Assembly (NCBI GenBank): GCA_035628505.1
Contig: DASPJR010000178.1
Span: 1 to 64,000 of the forward strand
DNA length: 64,000 bases
Direction: 5' to 3'
Source: DASPJR01 sp035628505
GTDB taxonomy: Bacteria; Planctomycetota; SZUA-567; H5-PLA8
Positions within the stretch are counted from its first letter, which is position 1. The number at the start of each line of letters is the position of its first letter. Below, piece by piece: positions 26,303 through 34,261 of the stretch. A program made the position numbers and the translations under genes. The notes under the pieces are model-generated. The model was not told the DNA's origin. It was given only the letters and a program-made list of their open reading frames with translations, and did no database searches.

Positions 26303-27265
26303 TCAATGCGTTTTGGTTTTCAGCCGGTCGCGATGCCAGTTGAGCAGGTCGCGGAGTGTTTTGTCGAGGGAGATTTCGGGCACCCAGCCGGTTTTGGCCT
26401 TGGCTTTCTCGTGGCTGCCGCGCACGTCCATCACCTGTGTTTTGCGCACGCGCGTGGAATCCTGGCGGATCTCCACTTTCACGCGCGCCATCTGCACCAG
26501 CATGTTCAGAATGTCTTCGACCCGCTCGCTTTTGCCGCTGGCAAGATTGTACGCTTCGCCGGGATCGCCCTGCAGCCCCAGCATGCGGTAGCCGCGGACG
26601 ATGTCGCGCACGTCGCAGAAGTCGCGGCGCGGCGTCAGGTCGCCGACATGCAGCACCGCTTCGCCGCCGAGTTCCACACGGGCGATCTGTTCGGCGAACG
26701 TCGAGCACACGAAGTCCGGGCGCTGCCGCGGTCCGGTGTGATTGAACGGACGCGTAATGACGATGGGCAGGCCGTACGTCTGCGTAAAGGATTGCGCGAT
26801 CAGCTCGAGCGCCGCTTTGCTCGCAGCAAAAATGTTCGCCGGCGCAATGCGCTGCGTTTCAACAACCGGGAGGAACTCGGGGCCGACAGGGCCGTACACT
26901 TCCGCCGAACTGACCAGCAGCACGCGCGTCTGCGGGCTCTGCGTGCGCACCGCTTCGAGCATGTGAATGCCGCCGGAGAGATTCACTTCGCAGGTGCGCG
27001 CGGGGTCTTTCTGGGCGTCATGAACGTAACTGATGGCGGCGAGGTGAAAGAGGCAGTCAAAGCGTGCTTCGCTCAGCACGCTGCGCACGAAATCCGGATG
27101 TGACAGATCGCCGATGCGCAGCGTTATCTTGTCGAGGTGGTGCGTGAGGTTCGACGCGCGCGCGCCGGGCCGGCAGGTGCCCCAGACCTCATCGCCGCAC
27201 TGCAGGCAATAATCGACCAGATGAGAACCGGCAAACCCTTCCGCCCCCGTGATCAGAATCCGCAT
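26303..27265 (-). CDS. NAD-dependent epimerase/dehydratase (GDP-mannose 4,6-dehydratase/RMD-like), catalytic Tyr replaced by Phe
   Basis: 320 residues, full length for an extended short-chain dehydrogenase. Rossmann motif GAEGFAGSHL at the N-terminus; DLSHPD binds the cofactor ribose or adenine; LFHLAAISYVHDAQKDP and SSAEVYG (catalytic Ser/Thr region) are typical of GDP-mannose dehydratases and GDP-4-keto-6-deoxymannose reductases. In the YxxxK motif the Tyr is missing: the sequence reads NIFAASKAALEL, with Phe (codon TTT near 26830) where Tyr should act as general acid/base, and the Lys kept. The protein may have lost dehydrogenase activity or use another residue. No other nucleotide-sugar genes are adjacent. 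Confidence 0.8.
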   Translation of the reverse strand: MRILITGAEGFAGSHLVDYCLQCGDEVWGTCRPGARASNLTHHLDKITLRIGDLSHPDFVRSVLSEARFDCLFHLAAISYVHDAQKDPARTCEVNLSGGIHMLEAVRTQSPQTRVLLVSSAEVYGPVGPEFLPVVETQRIAPANIFAASKAALELIAQSFTQTYGLPIVITRPFNHTGPRQRPDFVCSTFAEQIARVELGGEAVLHVGDLTPRRDFCDVRDIVRGYRMLGLQGDPGEAYNLASGKSERVEDILNMLVQMARVKVEIRQDSTRVRKTQVMDVRGSHEKAKAKTGWVPEISLDKTLRDLLNWHRDRLKTKTH

Positions 27266-27384
27266 GTCTCCCCCGCCTCGCCCGGTGCCGTGTATGCTTC
27301 TATTCTATAAGCGCGAAACTGGAAAGCTGCATCCATATAAATTTGCATTACACTGATGAGTGCTGTCGACGCCGGCACTTCGGC

Positions 27385-27390
27385 TATAAT
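27385..27390 (+). promoter_or_regulatory. Consensus -10 box TATAAT
   Basis: Perfect TATAAT 22 bp before the ATG at 27412, followed by a strong AGGAGGAG ribosome-binding site. The -35 region is poor. If used, the transcript leader is very short. Confidence 0.4.
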
Positions 27391-27411
27391 GAGCACAGGA
27401 GGAGTACGACT

Positions 27412-28143
27412 ATGGCAGACGACCGACCGCGCGGGCCAAGTGAATATGCTACGAAGGAAGCCGAGCCGCGGCTGCCGGCAAAGCGGCGCCCGTCTTTTTT
27501 CTTCCGTTTGCTGGGATTGCTGCTGGTTCTCTTCGCCGGGTGGCTGGGCTGGTACAGCTACCGCCAGGGGCAGCTTCCGGATCTGACCAACGAAGCGCAG
27601 CAGAAAAAGATGCTTGAGCAGGCCAAAGCCGACCTGCAGAAGGCCGAAGAGAAAACCAGCGAAGCGTCCCGCAAATTTGTTTCGTGGGCGCAGGTCAATC
27701 TCGAGGAGCTGAAAACGCGCATCAAGGGCAAGCCGCCTGAAAGCAAAGAAGAAATCAGCACGCTCGTCAATGAATCCAAGAAAGAAGTCGGCTCCGCCGA
27801 AAAGAACGGCGAACCCACTCTACGCGGCGCCGGCGATAAGGATTCAGGCGCGAAGAAGCCAGAGGCCGCCAAACCGGCATCGAAGGCTGATACGTTGATC
27901 GCGGAGGCGCGTTCGCATTACCGCACCGGCCTCGGCGCGTACGCGCAGACCGACCCGAGCGCCTCGCAGCAGGTTATTCAGGCGAAGCTCCGCGAGGCTG
28001 AGCCCCATTTTGTGAAGTGCCTCGATCTGCTCGAGCAGGCCCGTGCGCAAGGCGCCGGCGGAGCTGAGCTCGATTCATTAGAGCAGGCCGCCGCCAAGCG
28101 GCTTTACGATTGCCGCAAGCGCATGGAACTGGCGCGGGGCTGA
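27412..28143 (+). CDS. Single-pass membrane protein with coiled coil, unknown function
   Basis: 243 residues from ATG 27412, chosen for its AGGAGGAG site. A basic cytoplasmic N-terminus (about 35 residues) precedes one membrane helix (about 38-58, FFFRLLGLLLVLFAGWLGWYSY). The outer part begins with a heptad-like charged helix (KKMLEQAKADLQKAEEKTSEASR) and ends with a TPR-like helical stretch that counts as about two repeats (ARSHYRTGLGAYAQTDP and LREAEPHFVKCLDLLEQARAQG). No known family recognised. Confidence 0.6.
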   Translation: MADDRPRGPSEYATKEAEPRLPAKRRPSFFFRLLGLLLVLFAGWLGWYSYRQGQLPDLTNEAQQKKMLEQAKADLQKAEEKTSEASRKFVSWAQVNLEELKTRIKGKPPESKEEISTLVNESKKEVGSAEKNGEPTLRGAGDKDSGAKKPEAAKPASKADTLIAEARSHYRTGLGAYAQTDPSASQQVIQAKLREAEPHFVKCLDLLEQARAQGAGGAELDSLEQAAAKRLYDCRKRMELARG

Positions 28144-28153
28144 ACAACATTGC

Positions 28154-28322
28154 GGATTGCGGATTGCGGATTGCGGATTGCGGATTGCGGATTGCGGATT
28201 GCGGATTGCGGATTTTTTGAAATCAGAAACAAAGTCAAGAAAAAAGCTGTGCTCTGCTGCTGGCGTATGAAGCAACTTTGAACTGATTTGCCAATCCGCA
28301 ATCCGAAATCCGCAATCCGAAA
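28154..28322. repeat. Heptanucleotide array GGATTGC x8 with inverted copies downstream
   Basis: Eight perfect GGATTGC units (28154-28209) plus a partial ninth, then at about 28291-28322 four imperfect units in the opposite orientation (GCAATCC, GAAATCC). The halves can pair. The array sits exactly between two convergent genes (ends 28143 and 28326). Confidence 0.85.
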
Positions 28323-28325
28323 TAG

Positions 28326-29345
28326 TCACGTCCTGGTGTTTAGTTTGGTTGTTAGATGATTGACAATCTTCGGCCCGTGATCGCGTGAGTTCTCGATGAA
28401 GATGCGGCCGGTGTCGAGGCCGGCCTGGACCGTGCCCGCGATGTACAAGCCGGGCACGTTTGATTCGCAGGTGTCGGCGTTAACCATCGGTACGAGCGTC
28501 GCTCGGTCGACGACGACGCCGGCATCGCGCAGCAAACAGTCATCGGGATGAAAGCCGATCAGCGCGTAAGCGGCCTGACAGGGAACAAACAGCGTGCGGC
28601 CTGATGCGTGCCGCGCTTCCACGCCGCGCGGATCATTCTTGAAAGCTGTTACGGTCGTGTCGAAGTGCGCTGTGATTGCACCTTCCTGGATGCGATTTTC
28701 GACGTCAGGCCGCACCCAGTATTTCACGCCCTCTTTCAAGCGGCTGTCGCGCACGATCATCGTTACTTTTTTCACGCCATTACGCCACATGTCGAGCGCC
28801 GCTTCACACGCTGAGTTTCCTCCGCCGACGAGCGCAATCTCTTCGCTGAAGTGGCGGTAGGGGTCTCTGTAATAGGAATGCACCCAATTGAAGTCCGCTC
28901 CCGGCACGCATAGCTTGAATGGATGATCGTAATAACCTGTGGCGACCGCGACCGCTCGCGCGCGCCGCGTGGCGTTCACGCCTTCTTTGACGGTGTGAAC
29001 GTCGAAGACACTGCCGTTCTTGTGAATTGCGCCAACTTTTTCATGCAGCGCGAGCGGGATGTCGTACCTGGCCACGACCGAGCGGTAATAAACAAGTGCC
29101 TGCTGCCGCGTGGGTTTCTCATCGGGAACCGTGAGCGGCATGCCCGCGATTTCAAGCTTGTCGCGCGTCGTGAAAAAGGTCATGTACGTTGGAAAAGCGA
29201 GAATCGCCGCCGTCAGCGCGCCTCTGTCGACGAGCAGCACGTCCAGCTTTGCTTCGCGCGCGGCCGCGCCGATGGCGATGCCGGTCGGGCCGGCTCCGAC
29301 GACGAGAAGATCATGAACCTGGTTTTTTGAATCGGAATCGGACAT
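28326..29345 (-). CDS. YpdA-like FAD-dependent pyridine nucleotide oxidoreductase
   Basis: 339 residues from ATG 29345. FAD-binding GAGPTGIAIG at about residues 16-25 and NAD(P)H-binding GGGNSACEAALDMW at about 168-181. Strings such as FFTTRDKLEIAGMPL and ALIGFHPDD match the YpdA/Bdr group (proposed bacillithiol-disulfide reductases). There is no CxxC redox pair, as is normal for YpdA. It starts 20 bp after msrQ on the same strand and is probably in one operon with msrP-msrQ, suggesting a thiol or electron-transfer role in repair of oxidised proteins; that link is inference. Confidence 0.8.
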   Translation of the reverse strand: MSDSDSKNQVHDLLVVGAGPTGIAIGAAAREAKLDVLLVDRGALTAAILAFPTYMTFFTTRDKLEIAGMPLTVPDEKPTRQQALVYYRSVVARYDIPLALHEKVGAIHKNGSVFDVHTVKEGVNATRRARAVAVATGYYDHPFKLCVPGADFNWVHSYYRDPYRHFSEEIALVGGGNSACEAALDMWRNGVKKVTMIVRDSRLKEGVKYWVRPDVENRIQEGAITAHFDTTVTAFKNDPRGVEARHASGRTLFVPCQAAYALIGFHPDDCLLRDAGVVVDRATLVPMVNADTCESNVPGLYIAGTVQAGLDTGRIFIENSRDHGPKIVNHLTTKLNTRT

Positions 29346-29365
29346 AACGCGCGTGCAGCCTCGGG

Positions 29366-30034
29366 TCACTCTGCGGTTTGTTTGGGCAGTCTTCCGCCCG
29401 TGCGGTTTGATGTGTTGCGGTAGATCACGCGCGCGAGAAGCAAAATGCCGAGCACGCCGGCGTACAGCAGCGGTTCGCGCACATCGCTCTTCACGCGCAT
29501 GTAAAAATGAAGCGCGCCGAGAATACCGGCGAGATAGACCAGGCGATGCAGCCGCTGCCAGTTCTTCGCGCCCATGCGCCGCACCGCCCTCGCGGTGGAA
29601 GTCATCGCCAGCGGCAGCAGAATCAGAAAGGCGAGAAAACCAACGAGAATGAATGGCCGTTTCAGCACATCTTCAATCGCCGCGCCGACGGAGAGACTCT
29701 TGTCGAACAGAAAATAGACGATGAAATGTCCAAGGGCGTAAAAGAACGAGATCACGCCCAGTTCCTTCCGGATGCGAAGGCCCCACGTCCAGCCGAAGAT
29801 CAGTTTCAGCGGCGTACATGCCAGTGATGCGATCAGAAAGATCAGCGCGAGCATGCCGAAGTAATTCAGGATTTCGGAGACCTTGTCGCTGTCGAGAAAA
29901 CCCATCTGCCAGCGGAAAAACAAGACGCTCAGCGGCACCAGCGCCCCGGTGATCACCGCAGGCTTCAGCCAGCTCAACGGCGCTGCTTTTCGCACAATTG
30001 GCTTTGACGGGATATTTGCTGCAGCAGAATTCAC
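29366..30034 (-). CDS. msrQ: MsrQ haem-binding membrane subunit of the MsrPQ methionine sulfoxide reductase
   Basis: 222 residues with about six membrane helices and the ferric-reductase-like His pattern: YALGHFIVYF in one helix, WQRLHRLVYLAGILGALHFYM in another. MsrQ carries electrons from the inner membrane to periplasmic MsrP. The N-terminus has a slightly extended cytoplasmic tail (NIPSKPIVRKAAPLSW). Follows msrP by 12 bp. Confidence 0.9.
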   Translation of the reverse strand: MNSAAANIPSKPIVRKAAPLSWLKPAVITGALVPLSVLFFRWQMGFLDSDKVSEILNYFGMLALIFLIASLACTPLKLIFGWTWGLRIRKELGVISFFYALGHFIVYFLFDKSLSVGAAIEDVLKRPFILVGFLAFLILLPLAMTSTARAVRRMGAKNWQRLHRLVYLAGILGALHFYMRVKSDVREPLLYAGVLGILLLARVIYRNTSNRTGGRLPKQTAE

Positions 30035-30046
30035 GCGCGCCTCGAA

Positions 30047-31147
30047 TCAGTAATTTTTCTTCAGATCCATGCCCTTGTAGAGGTGCGCAACCTGCTCGCC
30101 ATATCCGTTGAACATCAGTGTTGGACGCTTCAGGAGTTCGCCGATGCGGCGCTCGAATGCCTGGCTCCAGCGCGGATGATCCACTTCCGGATTGACGTTG
30201 CAGTAAAAGCCATACTCGTCAGGCGCGAGGATGTTCCAGGAGGTCGGCGGCTGTTCGGCGACAAGGCTGATCTTCACGATCGACTTGATGCCTTTAAATC
30301 CGTACTTCCACGGCACCACGAGGCGGATCGGCGCGCCGTTCTGGTTGGGAATCGTTTTGCCATAGATGCCCACGGCCAGCATCGTGAGCGGGTGCATGGC
30401 TTCGTCCATGCGGAGGCCTTCGACATACGGCCAGTTGATCGTGCGCCGGAGCTGCCCCGGCATCTGCTCGGGATCGTAAAGCGTCGTAAACGCGACGTAC
30501 TTTGCCTTCGAGGTGGGCTCAACGCGTTCGAGCAGCTTTCGCAGTTCAAAGCCCCGCCAGGGAATTACCATCGACCACGCTTCGACGCAGCGGAATCGGT
30601 ACACGCGGTCTTCGAGGGGGAACAGTTTGAGGATTGAATCGATGTCGATCGTCTGCGGCTTCATGCACTCGCCATCGATCGCGACCGTCCACGGACGCGT
30701 CTTGAGCGTGTGCGCATTTTCAGCCGGATCGGACTTCGACGTGCCGAACTCGTAAAAATTGTTGTACGTGATGATCTCTTTGTAAGCCGTCTTCGGCTCG
30801 TCCGTGTCGTAATTCACTTTCGCTGCTGGCTGTGTCTCCGTCGCCTGAGCCGCAGGCGAAGCTGGGACCGCCGGCGTCTCGCCGGCTGCATTCGGTGCTG
30901 CTGCGCTATTTACCGCCGCATTGGTCTTCGGCGTTTCCCCCGAGGGCAGCGGCGGCAGATCGGCAGCCACTTGTGGTGGCGGAGCGAAGCGCCCGCGCGT
31001 GGAAAGGTACGTCAGCCCGCCGCCGATGGCGGTGGCGGTCGTCACGTAAAGAAGCGAATTCTTGATGAACTCACGCCGCGAATCGTACGCGTCTTCCGGC
31101 GTGATCTCGGAGCCCTTCGGCTCCGGCGGCGGATCGGATGTCGACAT
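30047..31147 (-). CDS. msrP: MsrP periplasmic molybdopterin methionine-sulfoxide reductase
   Basis: 366 residues from ATG 31147. A twin-arginine signal is present (SRREFIKN, then a hydrophobic stretch), consistent with folded export with molybdenum cofactor. The catalytic domain has the Mo-ligand Cys in YRFRCVEAWSMVIPW, and the family's EQMPGQ and NGAPIRLVVPWKYGFKGIKSI blocks. It reduces methionine sulfoxide in envelope proteins. Odd: between signal and catalytic core is a ~50-residue Ala/Pro/Glu linker, part of which (AAGETPAVPAS) is encoded by a GC palindrome that also occurs as an intergenic repeat at 58617-58639. Confidence 0.92.
   Translation of the reverse strand: MSTSDPPPEPKGSEITPEDAYDSRREFIKNSLLYVTTATAIGGGLTYLSTRGRFAPPPQVAADLPPLPSGETPKTNAAVNSAAAPNAAGETPAVPASPAAQATETQPAAKVNYDTDEPKTAYKEIITYNNFYEFGTSKSDPAENAHTLKTRPWTVAIDGECMKPQTIDIDSILKLFPLEDRVYRFRCVEAWSMVIPWRGFELRKLLERVEPTSKAKYVAFTTLYDPEQMPGQLRRTINWPYVEGLRMDEAMHPLTMLAVGIYGKTIPNQNGAPIRLVVPWKYGFKGIKSIVKISLVAEQPPTSWNILAPDEYGFYCNVNPEVDHPRWSQAFERRIGELLKRPTLMFNGYGEQVAHLYKGMDLKKNY
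30864..30886. repeat. REP-like palindrome inside the msrP coding sequence
   Basis: 23 bp beginning GGGACCGCCGGCGTC and ending CGCCGGC, 22 of 23 identical to intergenic 58617-58639. It lies in frame in the msrP linker. Confidence 0.6.
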
Positions 31148-31229
31148 AAGCGGCCTCGGCAATGCGTGCGGGACTATGCCTTGAATGTCCCGCGCACACT
31201 ATAATATTCCGCCGCGAAAAGAAAGCTCC

Positions 31230-34094
31230 TTACGCTTTGCCTTCTTCCCCATCCTTCTTCTCGCCACCCTGCTCGCCGTTTTCCTTCTGCTTCTGCTCGT
31301 CTTCGGCGCGGCGCAGCATTTCCTGTACGCTGCCTGGGAGCGGCTGAGGAGTTTCGGGGGGTGGCGGTGCTTTGGGCGTGCCGTCTCCGCTGACTTCTTC
31401 CGGCGGCGGCGCCTGCACGGCCAGCTGCTGCGCCTGCGACTCGCTGGCTTTGCGGCGGCCACTGCCTTCGCGCTGCTCCTTCTCTTCCTGCTCTTCGGCC
31501 TTGCGCGCGGCGGCCTGTTCGTGAGCGGCTTCGGCGTCTTCGGCGGCGATCTTGGCGACGGTGACCACGCGGTCGTCGTCTTCCAGATCCATCAGGTACA
31601 CGCCGACAGCGCTGCGGCCGGTCTCGCGCACGTCATCGATCTTCGTGCGGATGACCTTGCCCTTTTCGGCCATCAACATCAGCTCATCGCCGGACTTCAC
31701 CGCGATGACGGCCACGACCGGACCGTTCTTTTCGGTGATCTTTACGTTAATCACGCCCTTGGCGCGCTGCGTCGCGGTCTTGCGGTATTCGTCGATCTGG
31801 CTGCGCTTGCCGACACCCTTTTCGCAGACGGTCAGCAGGTAATCACCGGGCTGGCCTACGACCACGCTGACAATTTTGTCATCTTCCTGCAGGTTCGGAC
31901 CGTTCACGCCGCGCGCGCTGCGGCCCATGTCGCGCACGACCGTTTCGTCGATGCGCACGGCCATGCCCTGGCGCGTGCAGAGCACCACTTCCTGGCCGCG
32001 TTTGACGAACTTTGCAGCCATCACCTGGTCGCCTTCTTCAAGGCCCATTGTCGAGATTCCGCCGCGGCGCGGATTCTTGTATTCGCTCAGGCGGCACTTC
32101 TTCATGTAGCCCTGAACGCTGACGATGAACACCGACGCGTCTTCATCGAAGTTCGTGACGGGCACGATGGCCACGACTTTCTGCCCTTCCTGCAATTCCA
32201 GCAGATTGACCAGTGCGCGGCCCTGCGACATGCGCCCGAGCTGCGGCAGATCGTAGACCTTCTGCCAGTACACGCGCCCGTCATTGGTGAAGAAGAGCAG
32301 GTAATCGTGCGTACTGGCGATGAAGAGGTGCTCCGGGAAATCCTCTTCGTCCTTGCTGCGCGCGCCAATGATGCCCTTTCCGCCGCGCGATTGCAGGCGG
32401 TAGCTGGCGAGCGGCTCGCGCTTGCAGTAGCCCTTGTGGCTGATCGTCACGGCCATGACTTCGTCGGCAACCAGATCGGTCTCGGAGAAATCACCGGCTT
32501 CGCCGACGATGATCGTCCGGCGCTCGTCGCCGAACTTCTCTTTCATCTCGTAAAGATCTTCCTTGATGATCTCGAGGACGCGATTGATGTCGGAGAGGAT
32601 GCTCTGGTAATCGCGAATCTGCTCCTGGACCTGTTCGTACTCGGCTTTCAGCTTGTCGCGTTCGAGGCCGGTCAGCGCGCCGAGCGTCATTTCGATGATC
32701 GCCTTGGCCTGGCGCGGCGTCAGCTCGAAACGAGCGATCAGGTTTTCTTTGGCCAGCTCGCGGTCTTTTGATGCGCGGATAATCTTGATCACTTCGTCGA
32801 TGTGATCGACGGCGATGATCTTGCCTTCGAGGATGTGAGCGTGTTCTTCGGCCTGCGCGAGCAAATAACGCGTGCGGCGCGTGATCACGTCTTTGCGGTG
32901 CTCGCGGTACTGTTCGAGCAGCTGCTTTAGATTCAAAATGCGCGGACGGCCGCGCACAAGCGCCAGCGTGTTGACCGCAAAGGTGGCTTCAAGCGGCGTG
33001 TACTTATAGAGCTGGTTCAAGACGACGTCGCGGTTTTCGCCGCGCTTGAGCTCGATAACGACGCGCAGGCCTTCTTTGCTGCTCTCATCGCGAACATCGC
33101 TGATGCCCTTGATGCGGTCGCCTTTCACGGATTCGACGATTTTTTCGCAGAGGCGAATCAGGCCAAGCTGGTAGGGAATTTCGTCGACGACGATCTTCTC
33201 GCGGTCCTTCTCTTCTTCGAAGTGGACCTTCGCGCGCAGCGTCAGATGCCCGCGTCCGGTCGTGTAGGCATCGTAGATGCCCTGTCGACCGCAGATCATG
33301 CCGCCCGTCGGGAAGTCCGGACCTTTGACGTGCTGCATCAGCTCCTGGACGGTGCACTCGGGATTTTCGATCAGGTGAACGAGCGCATCGCAGATCTCGC
33401 CCAGGTTGTGCGGCGGAATCTGGGTGGCCATGCCGACGGCGATTCCCTGCGAACCGTTGACGAGCAGGTTGGGAAAGCGGCCGGGCAGAACCGTGGGTTC
33501 GTTGCGCGTTTCGTCGTAGTTCTTGACCATCTCGACGGTGTCTTTTTCAAGATCGTCGAGCAGTTCCGTCGCCGCGCCGGTCATGCGCGCTTCGGTGTAT
33601 CGCATCGCGGCCGCCGGATCGGGGTTGATCGAGCCGAAATTTCCCTGGCCGTCCACCAGCGTGTAGCGCGTGTTCCAGTGCTGGGCCATGCGCGTGAGCG
33701 TCGGGTAGATCACGGATTCGCCGTGCGGATGGTAATTGCCGCTGGTGTCGCCGCAGATCTTGGCGCATTTACGATGTTTTGAACGCGGGCCGAGACCCAG
33801 ATCGTGCATGGCCATCAGCACGCGACGCTGCGACGGCTTGAGGCCGTCGCGCGCATCTGGCAGCGCGCGCGAGACGATCACGGACATCGCGTACGTCAGG
33901 TAGCTGGTTTTCAGCTCATCTTCAATGAGCAGGTCCTGGATGCGTCCGCCATGAATATCCTTGCCGCTGGCCAAGCTGTCGGGCCGCTCGCGCACCGCCT
34001 CGCCGCCTTCTTCCGGTGGCGTGCCTTCGGTGTTTTCCGGTGGTTTGTCATTCTCATTTTCAGGCGGATTATTTACGTCGTCAGGTGCGGCCAT
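31230..34094 (-). CDS. gyrA: DNA gyrase subunit A
   Basis: 954 residues, longer than usual (~850) because of acidic, low-complexity extensions at the N-terminus (about 45 residues, NPPENENDKPPENTE) and the C-terminus (about 100 residues, Gln/Glu/Lys/Pro-rich). The catalytic Tyr is in AAMRYTEARM. The quinolone-determining region reads GNYHPHGESVIYPTLTRMAQ: Ser kept at the E. coli 83 position, Pro at position 87. The gyrase box appears as SRGGKG in YRLQSRGGKGIIGA, supporting gyrase rather than topoisomerase IV. With GyrB it introduces negative supercoils. gyrB is not in the window. Confidence 0.95.
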   Translation of the reverse strand: MAAPDDVNNPPENENDKPPENTEGTPPEEGGEAVRERPDSLASGKDIHGGRIQDLLIEDELKTSYLTYAMSVIVSRALPDARDGLKPSQRRVLMAMHDLGLGPRSKHRKCAKICGDTSGNYHPHGESVIYPTLTRMAQHWNTRYTLVDGQGNFGSINPDPAAAMRYTEARMTGAATELLDDLEKDTVEMVKNYDETRNEPTVLPGRFPNLLVNGSQGIAVGMATQIPPHNLGEICDALVHLIENPECTVQELMQHVKGPDFPTGGMICGRQGIYDAYTTGRGHLTLRAKVHFEEEKDREKIVVDEIPYQLGLIRLCEKIVESVKGDRIKGISDVRDESSKEGLRVVIELKRGENRDVVLNQLYKYTPLEATFAVNTLALVRGRPRILNLKQLLEQYREHRKDVITRRTRYLLAQAEEHAHILEGKIIAVDHIDEVIKIIRASKDRELAKENLIARFELTPRQAKAIIEMTLGALTGLERDKLKAEYEQVQEQIRDYQSILSDINRVLEIIKEDLYEMKEKFGDERRTIIVGEAGDFSETDLVADEVMAVTISHKGYCKREPLASYRLQSRGGKGIIGARSKDEEDFPEHLFIASTHDYLLFFTNDGRVYWQKVYDLPQLGRMSQGRALVNLLELQEGQKVVAIVPVTNFDEDASVFIVSVQGYMKKCRLSEYKNPRRGGISTMGLEEGDQVMAAKFVKRGQEVVLCTRQGMAVRIDETVVRDMGRSARGVNGPNLQEDDKIVSVVVGQPGDYLLTVCEKGVGKRSQIDEYRKTATQRAKGVINVKITEKNGPVVAVIAVKSGDELMLMAEKGKVIRTKIDDVRETGRSAVGVYLMDLEDDDRVVTVAKIAAEDAEAAHEQAAARKAEEQEEKEQREGSGRRKASESQAQQLAVQAPPPEEVSGDGTPKAPPPPETPQPLPGSVQEMLRRAEDEQKQKENGEQGGEKKDGEEGKA

Positions 34095-34261
34095 AACGGT
34101 TGCTGCTCTCCGAAAAACCAGCGGTAAAAGGCGCTTTGCAAAAGCCGCATTATTCTACGTGAAAGTGTTATCGGACGCTACAAAAGGCAGGGCCTTGAGA
34201 GACGTTTTTTCATAGGAGAATGAAGGTAATTTCGAGATTTTTATAGCCGAAAAAGAGCGCG

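Noticed and set aside
28078..28329. Minus-strand frame giving SAIRNPQ repeats
   Set aside because: It is the translation of the GGATTGC heptamer array; all frames of a 7-bp repeat stay open without being coding.
31185..32771. Plus-strand frame of 528 codons
   Set aside because: Antisense to gyrA; no domain in this frame, while gyrA is certain.
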